A stretch of 64,000 nucleotides of DNA from Cordylochernes scorpioides (taxonomy: Eukaryota; Arthropoda; Arachnida; Pseudoscorpiones; Chernetidae). The DNA lies in the NCBI GenBank assembly GCA_030710605.1, contig CP092869.1, positions 7,562,476 through 7,626,475 on the forward strand. Reading direction: 5' to 3'. Of this stretch, positions 9,918 through 20,814 are shown one piece after another. The first letter of the stretch is position 1, and the number at the start of each line of letters is the position of its first letter. A program made the translations under genes and the position numbers. The notes below the pieces were generated by a model. It was given only the letters and a program-made list of their open reading frames with translations. It was not told where the DNA came from and made no database searches.

Positions 9918-12027
9918 CAGTAAAACCTCCCTGTAAAGGACAACACCTAATTACAGAGCCAAAGTGTCCTTTAGGGAGAGGTATCTTCTCACCGGAGAGT
10001 TGCTAAATACAGTAGAACTACCTCCCTGTAAAGGACAACACCTAATTACAGAGCCAAAGTGTCCTTTAGGGAGAGGTGTCTTCTTACCGGAGAGTTGCTA
10101 AATACAGTAGAACCTCCCTGTAAAGGACAACACCTAATTGCAGAGCCAAAGTGTCCTTTAGAGAGAGGTGTCCTCTTACCGGAGAATGGCTAAATACAGT
10201 AGAACCTCCCTATAAAGGATAACACCTAATTGCAGAGCCAAAGTGTCCTTTAGGGAAAGGTGTCCTCTTACCGGAGAATGGCTAAATACAGTAGAACCTC
10301 CCAGTAAGGGACACCTAATTGCAGAGCCAAAGTGTCCTTTAGGGAAAGGTGTCCTCTTACTGGAGAGTTGCTTAATACAGTAGAATCTCCCTGTAAAGGA
10401 CAACACCTAATTACAGAGCCAAAGTGTCCTTTAGAGAGAGGTGTCCTCTTACCGGAAAATGGCTAAATACAGTATAACCTTCCTATAAAGGATAACACCT
10501 AATTGCAGAGCCAAAGTGTCCTTTAGGGAGAGGTGTCCTCTTACCGGAGAATGGCTAAATACAGTATAACCTTCCTATAAATGATAACACCTAATTACAG
10601 AGCCAAAGTGTCCTTTAGAGAGAGGTGTCCTCTTACCGGAGAATGGCTAAATACAGTAGAACCTCCCTATAAAGGACAACACCTAATTGCAGAGCCAAAG
10701 TATCCTTTAGAGAGAGGTGTCCTCTTACCGGAGAATGGCTAAATACAGTAGAACCTCCCTATAAAGGACAACACCTAATTGCAGAGCCAAAGTATCCTTT
10801 AGAGAGAGGTGTCCTCTTACCGGAGAATGGCTAAATACAGTAGAACCTCCCTATAAAGGACAACACCTAATTGCAGAGCCAAAGTATCCTTTAGAGAGAG
10901 GTGTCCTCTTACCGGAGAATGGCTAAATACAGTAGAACCTCCCTATAAAGGACAACACCTAATTGCAGAGCCAAAGTATCCTTTAGAGAGAGGTGTCCTC
11001 TTACCGGAGAATGGCTAAATACAGTAGAACCTCCCTATAAAGGACAACACCTAATTGCAGAGCCAAAGTGTCCCTTAGGGAAAGGTGTCCTCTTACTGGA
11101 GAGTTGCTTAATACAGTAGAACCTCCCTATAAAGGATAACACCTAATTTCAGAGACAAAGTGTCCTTTAGGGAGAGGTGTCCTCTTACCGGAGAATGGCT
11201 AAATACAGTAGAACCTTCCTATAAAGGACAACACCTAATAACAGAGCCAAAGTGTCCTTTAGAGAGAGGTGTCCTCTTACCGGAGAATGGCTGAATACAG
11301 TAGAACCTTCCTATAAAGGATAACACCTAATTGCAGAGCCAAAGTGTCCCTTAGGGAAAGGTGTCCTCTTACTGGAGAGTTGCTTAATACAGTAGAACCT
11401 CCCTATAAAGGATAACACCTAATTTCAGAGACAAAGTGTCCTTTAGGGAGAGGTGTCCTCTTACCGGAGAATGGCTAAATACAGTAGAACCTTCCTATAA
11501 AGGACAACACCTAATAACAGAGCCAAAATGTCCTTTAGAGAGAGGTGTCCTCTTACCGGAGAATGGCTGAATACAGTAGAACCTTCCTATAAAGGATAAC
11601 ACCTAATTGCAGAGCCAAAGTGTCCTTTAGGGAGAGGTGTCCTCTTACCGGAGAATGGCTAAATACAGTAGAACCTTCCTATAAAGGACAACACCTAATA
11701 ACAGAGCCAAAGTGTCCTTTAGAGAGAGGTGTCCTCTTACCGGAGAATGGCTAAATACAGTAGAACCTTCCTATAAAGGATAACACCTAATTGCAGAGCC
11801 AAAGTGTCCTTTAGGGAGAGGTGTCCTCTTACCGGAGAATGGCTAAATACAGTAGAACCTTCCTATAAAGGATAACACCTAATTGCAGAGCCAAAGTGTC
11901 CTTTAGGGAGAAGTGTTCTCTTACCAGAGAGTTGTTAAATACTAAAAATGGTTATTTTGGTAATGAAAACTGTCCGCTGTAGAGAGGTGTCCTCTAGCGT
12001 GAGTGTCCTCTCATGGAGGTTCTACTG
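9918..12027. mobile_element. TA-flanked inverted-repeat element with internal 92-bp array (~22 units)
   Basis: The left end CAGTAAAACCTCC is mirrored by the right end GGAGGTTCTACTG; TA lies on both sides, as in Tc1/pogo-type MITEs. The left-end unit (CAGTAGAACCTCCCTATAAAGG...TGTCCTCTTACCGGAGAATG) is repeated about 22 times with a 92-bp period. The right end (from about 11940, AAAATGGTTATTTTGG...) occurs once. Open frames inside are by-products of the repetition. Confidence 0.85.
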
Positions 12028-12226
12028 TATAAGGAAAACGATCGTACAAGCTCAAATGATTGTAACTGTAAATGGGCGTCTTTCCAAAAAGCTTGTACAA
12101 TCATCCTCTAATATAAAGAATCTCTTCTCACCAACTTGTGTTTATGCTTCTATAGTAAATAGAGAGATTACCGTTGTTATAATACATATATTTTATGATT
12201 TTTAGCTATATATCAACAACAACAAT

Positions 12227-12573
12227 AGCACGTGTCATCTACAGACAATGACTTTTCAGAATGGTTGCAGGGTTTTCCCACTATGTACTGAGTGTCAACC
12301 TGCAACCCTAAACCACATTATTGACTGTATTGACTCATCCATTGATGAGCTCTACTCTTCCCCGGCAGACACCATCAAAAATCTCAAGCTTTACAAGCTT
12401 GATACCTTAATATGATTGAGTGGAGAAAGGAAAGAAGAAGAGAAGACTAAGTGTCAACCTGCAACCCCAAGACATATTATTGACTGTATTGACTCATCCA
12501 TTGATGATCTCTACTCTTCCCCGGCAGACATCTTCAAAAATCTCAAGCTTTACAAGCTTGATACCTTAGTGTG
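12227..12573 (+). pseudogene. LINE ORF2 C-terminus, tail duplicated in tandem
   Basis: The first frame (stop at 12413-12415) reads MTFQNGCRVFPLCTECQ, then HIIDCIDSSIDELYSSPAD and ends KLYKLDTLI. The C-x2-C-x8-H-x4-C pattern (CTEC...H...C) is the C-terminal zinc knuckle of many non-LTR retrotransposons. After about 25 bases of AG-rich tail, the part from TGTCAACCTGCAACCCC onward repeats (about 12448-12573), again ending at a stop. The same C-terminus is amplified at 22.1-22.9 kb and single at 49.6 and 53.6 kb (both minus). Confidence 0.75.
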
Positions 12574-12599
12574 ATTGAGTGGAGATAAGAAAGAGGAAG

Positions 12600-12870
12600 A
12601 AGAAGGACGCGTCAGACTGGTTTCAATTAAATAGGTGGTCGTTGAACGAGCCAATGTTCTAGAGCTTTAGACGTCGCAAATGAGACAGCACGTTTAAAAA
12701 ATAATCAATCTTAATTTTTTGACAACGTTAAAAAGTCGAACCATTCTCACGCCGCAAAAATATGCAATTAAAGAATAAGAAGATCAAACGTAAGATCTTT
12801 ATAATACGAAGATTTGAAAAACCTAATATCACTAGAATTTTGTCGTAAGGATATTAATGTATAAAGATAA
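12600..12870. other. Short unique stretch
   Basis: Nothing recognised. Confidence 0.3.
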
Positions 12871-12879
12871 AAATCACCT

Positions 12880-13195
12880 CTCCCGTCAAAATTGACGTCA
12901 AAGATAGTCATATATCCTCTCGAAAATATTTCCATTTATATTTTAGCCATAGATTTGGCCTAGCCACTTTACCAGCTAAACGCCTCTTTGGTAGATTGTG
13001 AGGATTCCATTAGGTCCCGTGCGGAATAAAGTACGCCCTAGACTGAAGAGGGCCATAAGCCCGAAACCATGGTCTCTAGGTGGACACTTCTCAGTTTTCC
13101 AAAGCTGGTGTTGTGGCTTTGTCACATTTAACTGTGGCGACGGTTAAAAGATGGCGTCTAGCTTTGACGTCTATTTTGACGGGAAAGGTGACCTT
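12880..13195 (+). repeat. Family K element with ~35-bp inverted ends around a hammerhead
   Basis: CACCTCTCCCGTCAAAATTG at the left is mirrored by TTTTGACGGGAAAGGTGA at the right. The interior holds the hammerhead at 13037-13080 followed by the family K body (AAAGCTGGTGTTGTGGCTTT, AGATGGCGTCTAGCTTTGAC). Confidence 0.7.
13037..13080 (+). ncRNA. Type I hammerhead ribozyme, all core positions canonical
   Basis: Stem I CCTAGA (13037-13042) pairs with TCTAGG (13075-13080). CTGAAGA (CTGANGA box) is 13043-13049. Stem II GGGC (13050-13053) pairs with GCCC (13059-13062) around loop CATAA, giving the expected G10.1-C11.1 pair. GAAA is 13063-13066. Stem III is two pairs, AC/GT, closing CATG (ACCATGGT is also self-complementary, so a dimer could form). 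The cleavage triplet GTC ends at 13074. Short stem III is typical of hammerheads described in Penelope-like elements. Activity is not shown. Confidence 0.88.
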
Positions 13196-13199
13196 TATA

Positions 13200-13920
13200 A
13201 ACCTAACATCATAATAATTTTTAATTACAGCCCAGAACTATTTTAGTCTAGTGAAAGTACAAATATAACGTGAATAATAAAACCTTCTGAATGTGCTACA
13301 AAAAAAATCATAAATTTAGAAATTCGAATCCACAATCTTATAGTTAACATAGAGAAAAAACCTAGCTGTTCAATGCAACCACTAAGCAAAATATACACTA
13401 CACACTGATTGGCTAATAAACACAACACTTATTGGCTGATTAGAGTCACATGATAGTAGATAACCAACCAGCAGGCGAATAAACAGAAAACCATAAGTGT
13501 CACGTGATATAACCAGCCAATCAGGAATGTATTATACATAGAAATACCCTTTTAGAGCTGTGAGACTCAATGAAAACACTAATTAAACTAGATAAAAATA
13601 ATTGAATACACAAGCTATTAAAGAAAAGAGAGGTATCAAAGAAAGAAGAGAGAAGCGTTGATGAGTCTGTTACATCACTTAGCCAAATACCTGGAGGGTA
13701 GAATCAACAAAGTGACAAAAACATCCATGTTACAAGTGTTTTGTTAGCGATCCTCCAATTACCCCATACATTATTTACCTAGCTTTACATTTTGTTAATC
13801 TAGAGGTTTTTTTTATTATAACCACATCTGGAATCAATTTATAAGTCTTCTGTAAACATCCTTTGGTTATTTTTTAAATTTCGCTGATTATTCTTTTTGA
13901 AATTTTTCGTTTGAAAACAA
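13200..13920. other. AT-rich unique stretch
   Basis: Short frames only. CCAATCAG-type motifs near 13420 and 13520 recall the SINE-like repeat at 1531 and 33830 but I do not extend a full copy. Confidence 0.35.
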
Positions 13921-14095
13921 GTCGGTGGACAAGTGGGTAACACCCTCGATTCCCGACAGTCATAAACCGAGATTGAATCCCGCGTTAACATTTTGTTTAA
14001 TATGTGAATATCCTTCACTTATTATTCACTGTTTCAATTATTATAAACTAGGTTGCTCCTGTTGCGCGATACCTAATAAAGTGATTTTGAACCGG
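13921..14095 (+). repeat. tRNA-derived SINE, GTCGGTGGA family
   Basis: Head GTCGGTGGACAAGTGGGTAA...CGATTCCCGACAGTCATAAA...GATTGAATCCCGC with A- and B-box-like segments; body TTAATATGTGAATATCCTTC...; end TAATAAAGTGATTTTGAACC. Other copies at 34.03 (with an inverted partner), 41.51 and 59.74 kb. Confidence 0.65.
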
Positions 14096-14345
14096 CTGAG
14101 TTTTCGTTTGAATATATTTTCAATATAAAGATTTATTTTTATCTGAGATTATTTTTGGCTGTTAATTTCATTAATTATTTTAAATAATTAGTAATATAAA
14201 ATTAGGTTATTTAGATAGTTAACATAGAATACCATGTGTGTGTATGCGAATAGTTTGATCTTTGTGAATAATATTAACGACTTTTTTTAGCATGACAGTT
14301 TCTCAGTTAATAATACTTACAAAATATACGCTGCTATGTATAATA

Positions 14346-14701
14346 CTAAACGGGTGACCCGGGCTTCGCCCCGGGATTGACCCGTGTGCATATCTACCCG
14401 AGTGATATATATTTAGATACTATTTTTTTTATAATTGTTTGTTATTAGCATTACCTATTTGTTTGCATCAGCATAATTTAATCTAATCTTTGATAGAGGG
14501 CGCTGTTCGTGAGCTAAGTAGAATAATTTGAATATAGAATTTTAATAATTGATTCATATATTTTTTAAAATAGCCTATCGTCTTCCCCGTATTTTTTACC
14601 TATGTATGGAAATTTTGGTTTGAAGTAGTGAACTACTGCGAATTTGTATACCGGACATACAAACAAACAAACATACAAACGTTGATTTTTATATATATAG
14701 A
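14346..14701 (-). mobile_element. Short non-autonomous Helitron
   Basis: On the minus strand it starts TCTATATATATAAAAATCAA followed by GTTTGTATGTTTG repeats and ends with a GC-rich hairpin (CCCGGGGCGAAGCCCGGG) a few bases before TTAG (CTAG-like) next to T. It sits between A and T, the usual Helitron target. About 356 bp, no coding capacity. Related 3' ends occur at 28.1 and 42.0 kb. Confidence 0.7.
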
Positions 14702-14814
14702 TATTTTATAGACAGATTCTGATAAATATTTGAAATATTTCGGATAAAGATTTGTATATCTTGAAAGTTTTAACTAGTGCATTTACAATTCGAGTTTAAT
14801 AAAAAAAAATTATT

Positions 14815-14975
14815 ATAAAATAAATAAAGCTTCCAAGGCTAAGTTTCTGGTACAACTTTTCATTTTCAAGCTTTCGGACTTGTCAGTGCTTCAACGGGAG
14901 TATCACGTTATTAAGCTTGAAAATAAAAGGTTGAACAAGAAACTTAGCCCTGAAAGCTTTATTTATTTTATAACA
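14815..14975. repeat. Foldback element
   Basis: AAATAAAGCTTCCAAGGCTAAG...TTTTCATTTTCAAGCTTTCGG is mirrored by AAGCTTGAAAATAAAAGG...CTTAGCCCTGAAAGCTTTAT. The left arm, read inverted, has GAAG then CCGAAAGCTTGAAAAT, a decayed Penelope-type hammerhead end. The right arm starts close to where such a motif would be cut. Confidence 0.6.
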
Positions 14976-15354
14976 TTATAAATCATGGGAAAACGTTTAT
15001 TTTTAAATTAAAGAAATGCTTTCAAAATATTATTATTAAAGATATAAGGATTTTTAAACAGAAAGTTATAGCTAAATTTAAAGCACGGAGAGAGATTAAA
15101 ACATTTAAAAATGAAATCTATTTTTTCGTTGCTTAGCAGTAATAAAATATATTTCTCATTTCATTCTATAAAACTAAAGTATTTGACGAACAAATAGTTT
15201 AAAAAATACGTTTGTATAAAATCGAAAATACGCACACACACATACTCTTTTTAATGATAATATATCTTTAAAAAATAAGAATGTACTTGTGTTAAAAATA
15301 TATCAGAAAGGTATGTAATCTGCCTTCACTGTCCACTTATAAATAAATATCATA
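14976..15354. other. AT-rich spacer
   Basis: Nothing recognised. Confidence 0.3.
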
Positions 15355-16052
15355 CAGTATAACTACCTCCCTGTAAAGGACAACACCTAATTGCAGAGTC
15401 AAAGTGTCCTTTATGGAGAGGTGTCCTCTTAGCGGAGAGTTGCTACAGTAGAACCTCCCTGTAAAGGGCAACACCTAATTGCAGAGTCAAAGTGTCCTTT
15501 ATGGAGAGGTGTCCTCTTACCGGAGAGTTGCTACAGTAGAACCTCCCTGTAAAGGACAACACCTAATTGCAGAGTCAAAGTGTCCTTTATGGAGAGGTGT
15601 CCTCTTAGCGGAGAGTTGCTACAGTAGAACCTCCCTGTAAAGGACAACACCTAATTGCAGAGATAAAGTGCCCTTTATGGAGAGGTGTCCTCTCATCGGA
15701 GAGTTGCTACAGTAGAACCTCCCTGTAAAGACACCTAATTACAGAGCCAAAGTGTCCTTTATGGAGAGGTGTCCTCTTGCATGAGAGTTGCTACAGTAGA
15801 ACCTCCCTGTAAAGGACACCTAATTGCAGAGCCAAAGTGTCCTTTATAGAGAGGTGTCCTTTTATCGGAGAGTTGCTACAGTAGAACCTCCCTGTAAAGA
15901 CACCTAATTGCAGAGATAAAGCGCCCTTTATGGAGAGATGTTCTCTTACCAGAGAGTTACTAAATTATAAAAATGGTAATTTTGCAAATGAAAACTGTAC
16001 TTTGTAGAGAGGTGTCCGCTAGTGGGGTGTCCGCTAAAGGGAGGTTCTACTG
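15355..16052. mobile_element. Second inverted-repeat element with internal ~88-bp array (~7 units)
   Basis: Same family as 9918-12027: left-end units (CAGTAGAACCTCCCTGTAAAGG...) repeated about seven times, then a single right end (AAAATGGTAATTTTGC...GGGAGGTTCTACTG). Its units differ from those of the first array (GAGTCAAAG, TTTATGGAG), so each array was amplified on its own. Confidence 0.85.
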
Positions 16053-16107
16053 AATATATCAATTATTAATATTATTGCTTTTGCGCGACACCTGTTATGA
16101 GAAATTT

Positions 16108-16170
16108 TGTATGGTAGAGATTAAACTGGCGAAACCGCTGGGAGGGTTTACTATTGATGAGCCAGGCCCA
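16108..16170 (+). repeat. HH family core, partial
   Basis: TATGGTAGAGATTAAACTGGCGAAACC...TTGATGAGCCAGGCCC. Stem II CTGGC/GCCAG is intact; the GCGGT strand is lost. Confidence 0.55.
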
Positions 16171-16266
16171 TTCCATTATTTTATCATTGCGGTAAGGGTA
16201 TAAAATTGATTTATTTTTGAAAGAATCATACGAGTCAAAAATAATTCTAATTTATAATATCAATTA

Positions 16267-16545
16267 CACCTATCCCCCGATTTACACGGTAGATACGTTC
16301 CTGAGAAAAACGCGTAAATCAGGGGATAGGTGTACACAGAAATAAAAATAAAATGCATTGACAGGTTAAAATATGTAGTCAGCACATAAGCTCGGGATTC
16401 CTCGTGAGATGTGTACACAGCGCATGTGTTCAATCACAGTAGCATTTAGTATAGTGCGATAAAACAAAAAAAAAAAACTTATTTGGAAAACCGTGTAAAA
16501 GCGAAAACGTGTAAAACAAGTACCGTGTAAATCGGGGGATAGGTG
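16267..16545. mobile_element. MITE with CACCTATCCCCCGATTTACACGG-type ends
   Basis: TA-flanked, 279 bp; left end CACCTATCCCCCGATTTACA, right end its inverse (GTGTAAATCGGGGGATAGGTG). The left 68 bp forms a further hairpin. Other copies: 23799-24070 and 54996-55273 (inverted). Ends and TA target fit a pogo/Tigger- or Tc1-type MITE; a source transposase is not in the window. Confidence 0.85.
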
Positions 16546-16559
16546 TATTCCCATAATAT

Positions 16560-17356
16560 CCATCGAAAAATTAAGTTAACTAGTGACGTTAACTATTAAT
16601 ATTATCTATAAATTGATAAATAGTTAGCGAACACACGGTGAGTCCCAAGAAAGGAATGTTGCTAAACAAAAAATACCAATCAATGGAGATTAAAGCTGAA
16701 ATAAATTACTATAACAAATTAAACTCCTGTTTTTTCACCATTCCAGAAATGATAAACAGATATAATTAATCATTTGTGTTTTTGTATTGTTTAAATAATG
16801 GTTTAACTGGGGAGAAGTTAATTTGTTGGAATTCTATTTATTGGGATGTGAGAGATAAACTAAACGTTGTAGAGGGAATAACTGAGTTATATATCAAACT
16901 CTTTCGCCATCTATCGGCGAAATTAGTGGGAATAGCTACTATTCATAACTACTACTGTGAAGTAATGGAGATCCACTTCGGGACGTCGGACATGCAACGG
17001 CTCGGGTGACTGTAAACAAACAAGCCCCAGCTGCGCCAGCCGGCATTAAAGGGAGGCGAGCACGGCGTCGTTTTCTAACCAGTTGGGTGTTTTCCTCTTT
17101 CCTCTTAACATGTTTTAAATAAAGTTAGTTTGAAGGAGACTTTTACCCTCTCCTTTCTGCTATTTAGTGATCTGATTTAAATCCTTACAACAGCCCACAA
17201 AAGAATCATCACTGCGAATTCTTCTACCGAACTCGCATCAGTGTTTTGTGGAACGATTAACAGAATTTTCTTCACAACTAATATAATTAGTAACTTAGCA
17301 GGACACTTAAGATAATATATGTTCTGAGCCCTTGAATATACTACATAGTAATATAT
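16560..17356. other. Mixed sequence with a GC-rich patch, not recognised
   Basis: 17005-17090 (CCCAGCTGCGCCAGCCGGCA...) is GC-rich and is followed by AAATAAAG at 17117. This could be the R/U5 part of an LTR, but no second copy is present to test it. Confidence 0.3.
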
Positions 17357-17533
17357 TGTAACAAAGTATTTATTATTTTATTAGCAGAGTATTATTTTTT
17401 GTTTATATTTTGTTATACTCTGTACATTTCCTTCTTTTGCTTATCTTTTGTTTATCACTCATAGTTTGTTCTTGCCTGAAATAAATTGCTGTGTCATCCC
17501 GAAGTTGTACTTCTCTAATTTTCCACGTGGCAA
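17357..17533 (+). repeat. Possible solo LTR, copy 1
   Basis: Starts TGTAACA and ends TTTTCCACGTGGCA, with CCTGAAATAAATTGCTGTGT as a likely poly(A) region. A diverged second copy is at 20557-20729. TG...CA ends and an internal AATAAA are consistent with an LTR; element class unknown. Confidence 0.45.
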
Positions 17534-17711
17534 TATATTTATCGATCTGATCCGAGTATGAATTCACTTTTGTATTATCTCTTCACATTGTAATAAAACG
17601 TTAGCAGAAATCATTTATAAGTTCTTTTTAACCATTCCATCTCCTATTTGACGTTTTAAAACAGGTTTTTCTGCATTTGCATATATATTTTAAAGCCATG
17701 AGACCTTAATA

Positions 17712-17823
17712 CAGTAATCCCTCGTTAAGACGAACTCAACGGGAGAACGAAATACCCTTTTCGTCTTAAAAGAATATATACCGAATTCGTATAATCCGAG
17801 TTCGTGATAACGAGGGATTACTG
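17712..17823. mobile_element. 112-bp MITE, pogo/Tigger-like ends
   Basis: 16-bp perfect inverted ends CAGTAATCCCTCGTTA with TA on both sides. The ends resemble those of pogo/Tigger elements. Confidence 0.8.
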
Positions 17824-18184
17824 TATAAAGTATTATATGGCAATAAGTTAGACGATGTTATTTAACATCTCTCTATTAAACTCCGGTATGAAAAAAAAAA
17901 AGAACTTAAAGTGTTCCAAGTACTTGATGCATCCTGACCTCATTCTCACAGTACTTAATGGCTGAGAGGGACATATGAAAAGAGAATCAGCTAAGTGTGT
18001 CTTATAGAATAATATTTAAATGTTTGGCATTGAATTTCTTTTATTTGGAAATAGTAAATATGTTTATTCAAAATATTAACCCATTTCTATATAAAATTAT
18101 ATAAATTTAAATGTAATTTTAACGGATTTTATATTAATTTGTTTTAAAATGGACCCTTGAAATTTCACTATTACGAAGTTTTAC

Positions 18185-18740
18185 ATTATATACACTCATA
18201 CACAATACCTAAGGAAGTTGTACCTTTTAACATGTATTTCGGGATTCAGACAATAACTCTGAAATATACACTCATAGACAAAACTTGAGAAGGTATACCT
18301 TTTAGCATGTATATCGGGATTCAGACAATAACTCTGAAAGATATTACAGTTACCTTTATTTAAGACATACGAGATAACCAATATACACTCATGGACAAAA
18401 CTTAAGGAAGTTGTACCTTTTAACATGTATATCGGGATTCAGACAATACCACTGAAAGATATTACAGTAACCTTTATTGAAGACACACGAGATAACCAAT
18501 ATACACTCGTGGACAAAATTAAGAAAGTTGTACCTTTTAGAATGTATATCAGGATTCAGACAATAACTCTAAAAGATATTACAGTGACCTTTATTGAAGA
18601 CACACAGGATAAACAATATACACTCGTGGACAAAATTAAGGAAGTTGTACCTTTTAGAGTGTATATCAGGATTCAGACAATAACTCTAAAAGATATTACA
18701 GTGATCTTTATTGTAGACACACGAGATAACCAAGTGTGAA
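18185..18740 (-). repeat. Tandem array, 117-bp unit, ~5 copies
   Basis: Minus-strand reading gives CTTCAATAAAGGTCACTGTA...TTATTGTCTGAATC...ACTTCCTTAAGTTTTGTCC, the same unit as the 118-bp arrays at 28.6 and 34.8 kb. Where the period is 117 bp, a frame stays open across units and predicts 39-residue peptide repeats; this is an effect of period length. Confidence 0.85.
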
Positions 18741-19319
18741 TAAAATTGCCTCTGTCTTCTTAAAGAAACAAACTACAGATGATATAAACGACTTTACACT
18801 TCCTTAAGTTTTGTTCATTAGTGTACGTATACATTTTCCTTTGGTATAGATCTTTAAAATTGAGAAAACAACAAAAGTTAATAATATCTAATAGGCTAAA
18901 ATATACAAGTATATATCCCAATATAATATTCCACCTAAGAAGGTAGCTAAGATATGATTAGGAAGAAAAGAACTACGATAACATGATGATCATTACTGTC
19001 TTCTGATATTTAAAAAAAAATCCAGAAAAATCTTCATTAACCTAATCGAAGATAGCATCGTTAGCGGCCGTTCATTTTTAAATTTCCACATTCCATGAGA
19101 TGGTTGGGTAATAGTCAAATTTCGTTTTTCAGCAAAATACCTAATTCTGAAATATCTTCTGCTAATCAATATTGTATTTTTAAATTTATTTATCAACCAG
19201 TCGCGATATTGAAATATTTACAACTATTACAGAGAAAAAGAAACGAACCAACAAACATATTATAACTTGAAAAACCGAAAGAAAAAAATATAAAGATGAA
19301 AAGATCAGGTGTTGAAATC
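18741..19319. other. AT-rich spacer
   Basis: Nothing recognised beyond a stray half unit of the 117-bp repeat near 18800. Confidence 0.35.
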
Positions 19320-19513
19320 AATATTAAAAATGGCATATCCTGACCAGGACCAGGATTCGTGGATGGCTTTTCTTTATTTATCAAGAAATTGGGTTAGCCA
19401 AATATCAGGGAACATGCTAAATCAATGTTTAGTTGATTTCTGTTCCACCAGATGGCGCTCTGCCTTCTGTAAAGCACATGTGCTCCTGGTCAGGACATGC
19501 CATTTTAATATAT
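19320..19513. repeat. F1 foldback element, full copy
   Basis: ATGGCATATCCTGACCAGGA...CATGTGCTCCTGGTCAGGACATGCCAT, with the same central TCAAGAAATTGGGTTAGCC as the copy at 741-971. Left arm partly deleted. Confidence 0.7.
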
Positions 19514-19574
19514 TATAACTTTTATAATTAAATATTTACAGTTTTACATGTTTTTGAAAATAGAGCAATCCATA

Positions 19575-19835
19575 AATAAATCTTTAAATAAAAAGGCATA
19601 TATTGGATCAAAATGTCATTTATTTTTACCAATATTTCAGTTAGCTGAACGCCAACCTTTATCAAAGTATTATAACAATTTAAAGTGTGTCAACACACTA
19701 AAGTTTAAAGCCGACACACTTTAAGATGTTATAATATCTTGATAAATGTTGGCGTTCAGCCAACTGAAATATTGGTAAAAATAAATGACATTTTGATTCA
19801 ATATATGCCTTTTTATTTAAAGTTTTCATGTATTA
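19575..19835. repeat. Foldback element, family P2
   Basis: Arms AAAAAGGCATATATTGGATC...GTTAGCTGAACGCCAACC... and the inverse. Each arm contains GATAAA...GTTGGCGTTCAGCCAAC...TGAAATATTGG, which has the hairpin-then-GAAA layout of a degenerate Penelope hammerhead. Other copies: 34.14, 45.16 and 62.4 kb, and one split by the Penelope insertion at 51.2 kb. Confidence 0.8.
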
Positions 19836-20189
19836 ATCGACAGAGTTCATGGAATTTATATAGACAAAGTGGCTGATGTAAGAGAGTTAAATCATTTAGA
19901 TCAGGGAACAATCTCACTTCTGTAAAGTTCGGACAGTCATAGATAAGGTGAAGTGCATTTTGTTCAGTTTCTCCGCAGGAACAGTTTGGTGTTTCTGATA
20001 GACCTCTTTTATGTAAATATTTCTGGAATATTTCCGTAAAAAATTGACTGACTATATAAAATTTGATGGAACTGTAACCAATATTGTATTAGTAAATAAT
20101 TCGCTTGTTAGATAGTTCTATGATAAGTCACAATTTGGATTATAGATTATAAACACAAGGCAATAAGACCTAATTCAAATAAATAAATA

Positions 20190-20232
20190 GTGTGTGACAT
20201 TTCGGTAATAACGCTGTTACCATCTTCAGACA
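20190..20232 (-). ncRNA. Hammerhead motif, Penelope type, P1 left arm
   Basis: Minus strand: CTGAAGA, an extra T, GGTAACA...TATTACC stem II, GAAA, TGTC. A second position of stem III is U-G rather than C-G. Stem I is about three pairs. Confidence 0.6.
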
Positions 20233-20358
20233 AAAGTATTGAATGAGAAATTTTACCACAGCGTGTTTTAAATAGTTACTGTTATCAAGTGTGTAGTGCA
20301 AAACACACTCGATAACTATTTAAGACATGCTGTGGTAAAATTTCTCATTCAGTACTTT

Positions 20359-20398
20359 TGTCTGAAGATGGTAACAATGCTGTTACTGAAACGTCACA
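20359..20398 (+). ncRNA. Hammerhead motif, Penelope type, P1 right arm
   Basis: TGTCTGAAGA, T, GGTAACAATGCTGTTACT, GAAACGTC, ACA. Closing pair of stem II is G-U instead of G-C. Cleavage triplet GTC present. Confidence 0.65.
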
Positions 20399-20556
20399 CA
20401 CTATTTATTTGGATTTGGTCTTATTACTTTGTGTTTAGATAGTTCTAGTAGAGTTGTCAACATGTCATCCCAATTCCATTTGTAGTATTTCTTATCAATT
20501 ACCTTAAAATATCAGACACCTCGAAGGATAAGACTTTATTTAGACAACTTGTAGCG

Positions 20557-20729
20557 ATGTAGTTATTATTTTATTAACAGAGTATCATTTTTTTTATGTT
20601 TATATTTTGTTACTCTGAAAACTTCCCTCATTGATTATCTTTTCTTTATCATTCATAGTTTGTTCCTGTCTTAAATAAATTGCTGTGTCATCCTGAAGTT
20701 TGTCTTTCCTAATTTTCCACGTGGCAATA
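20557..20729 (+). repeat. Possible solo LTR, copy 2
   Basis: Diverged copy of 17357-17533: TTAACAGAGTATC...CTTAAATAAATTGCTGTGTC...TTTTCCACGTGGCA. Confidence 0.45.
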
Positions 20730-20814
20730 TAACCAAACTTCAGCGCACACACACCTTATATATATCCTTTCATATATTTACATACTCTTTCTTTTGTTTC
20801 ATGCAAAATTTACA

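Larger units (their letters stand above)
20130..20445. repeat. Foldback element, family P1, hammerhead in each arm
   Basis: Arms of about 140 bp: ATAAATAGTGTGTGACATTTCGG...TTACCACAGC and the inverse GCTGTGGTAA...CTGAAACGTCACACACTATTT, ending in TTGGATTTGGTCTTATTACT. Each arm holds CTGAAGA, a GGTAACA hairpin, GAAA and GTC. Confidence 0.8.

Noticed and set aside
10176-10406. 76-codon minus frame in the 92-bp array
   Set aside because: By-product of tandem repetition.
18425-18739. 104-codon frame with 39-residue repeats (MYIRIQTITLKDITVTFIED type)
   Set aside because: It exists because the 117-bp unit is a multiple of three. The 118-bp arrays of the same unit do not keep the frame, so this is not a protein.
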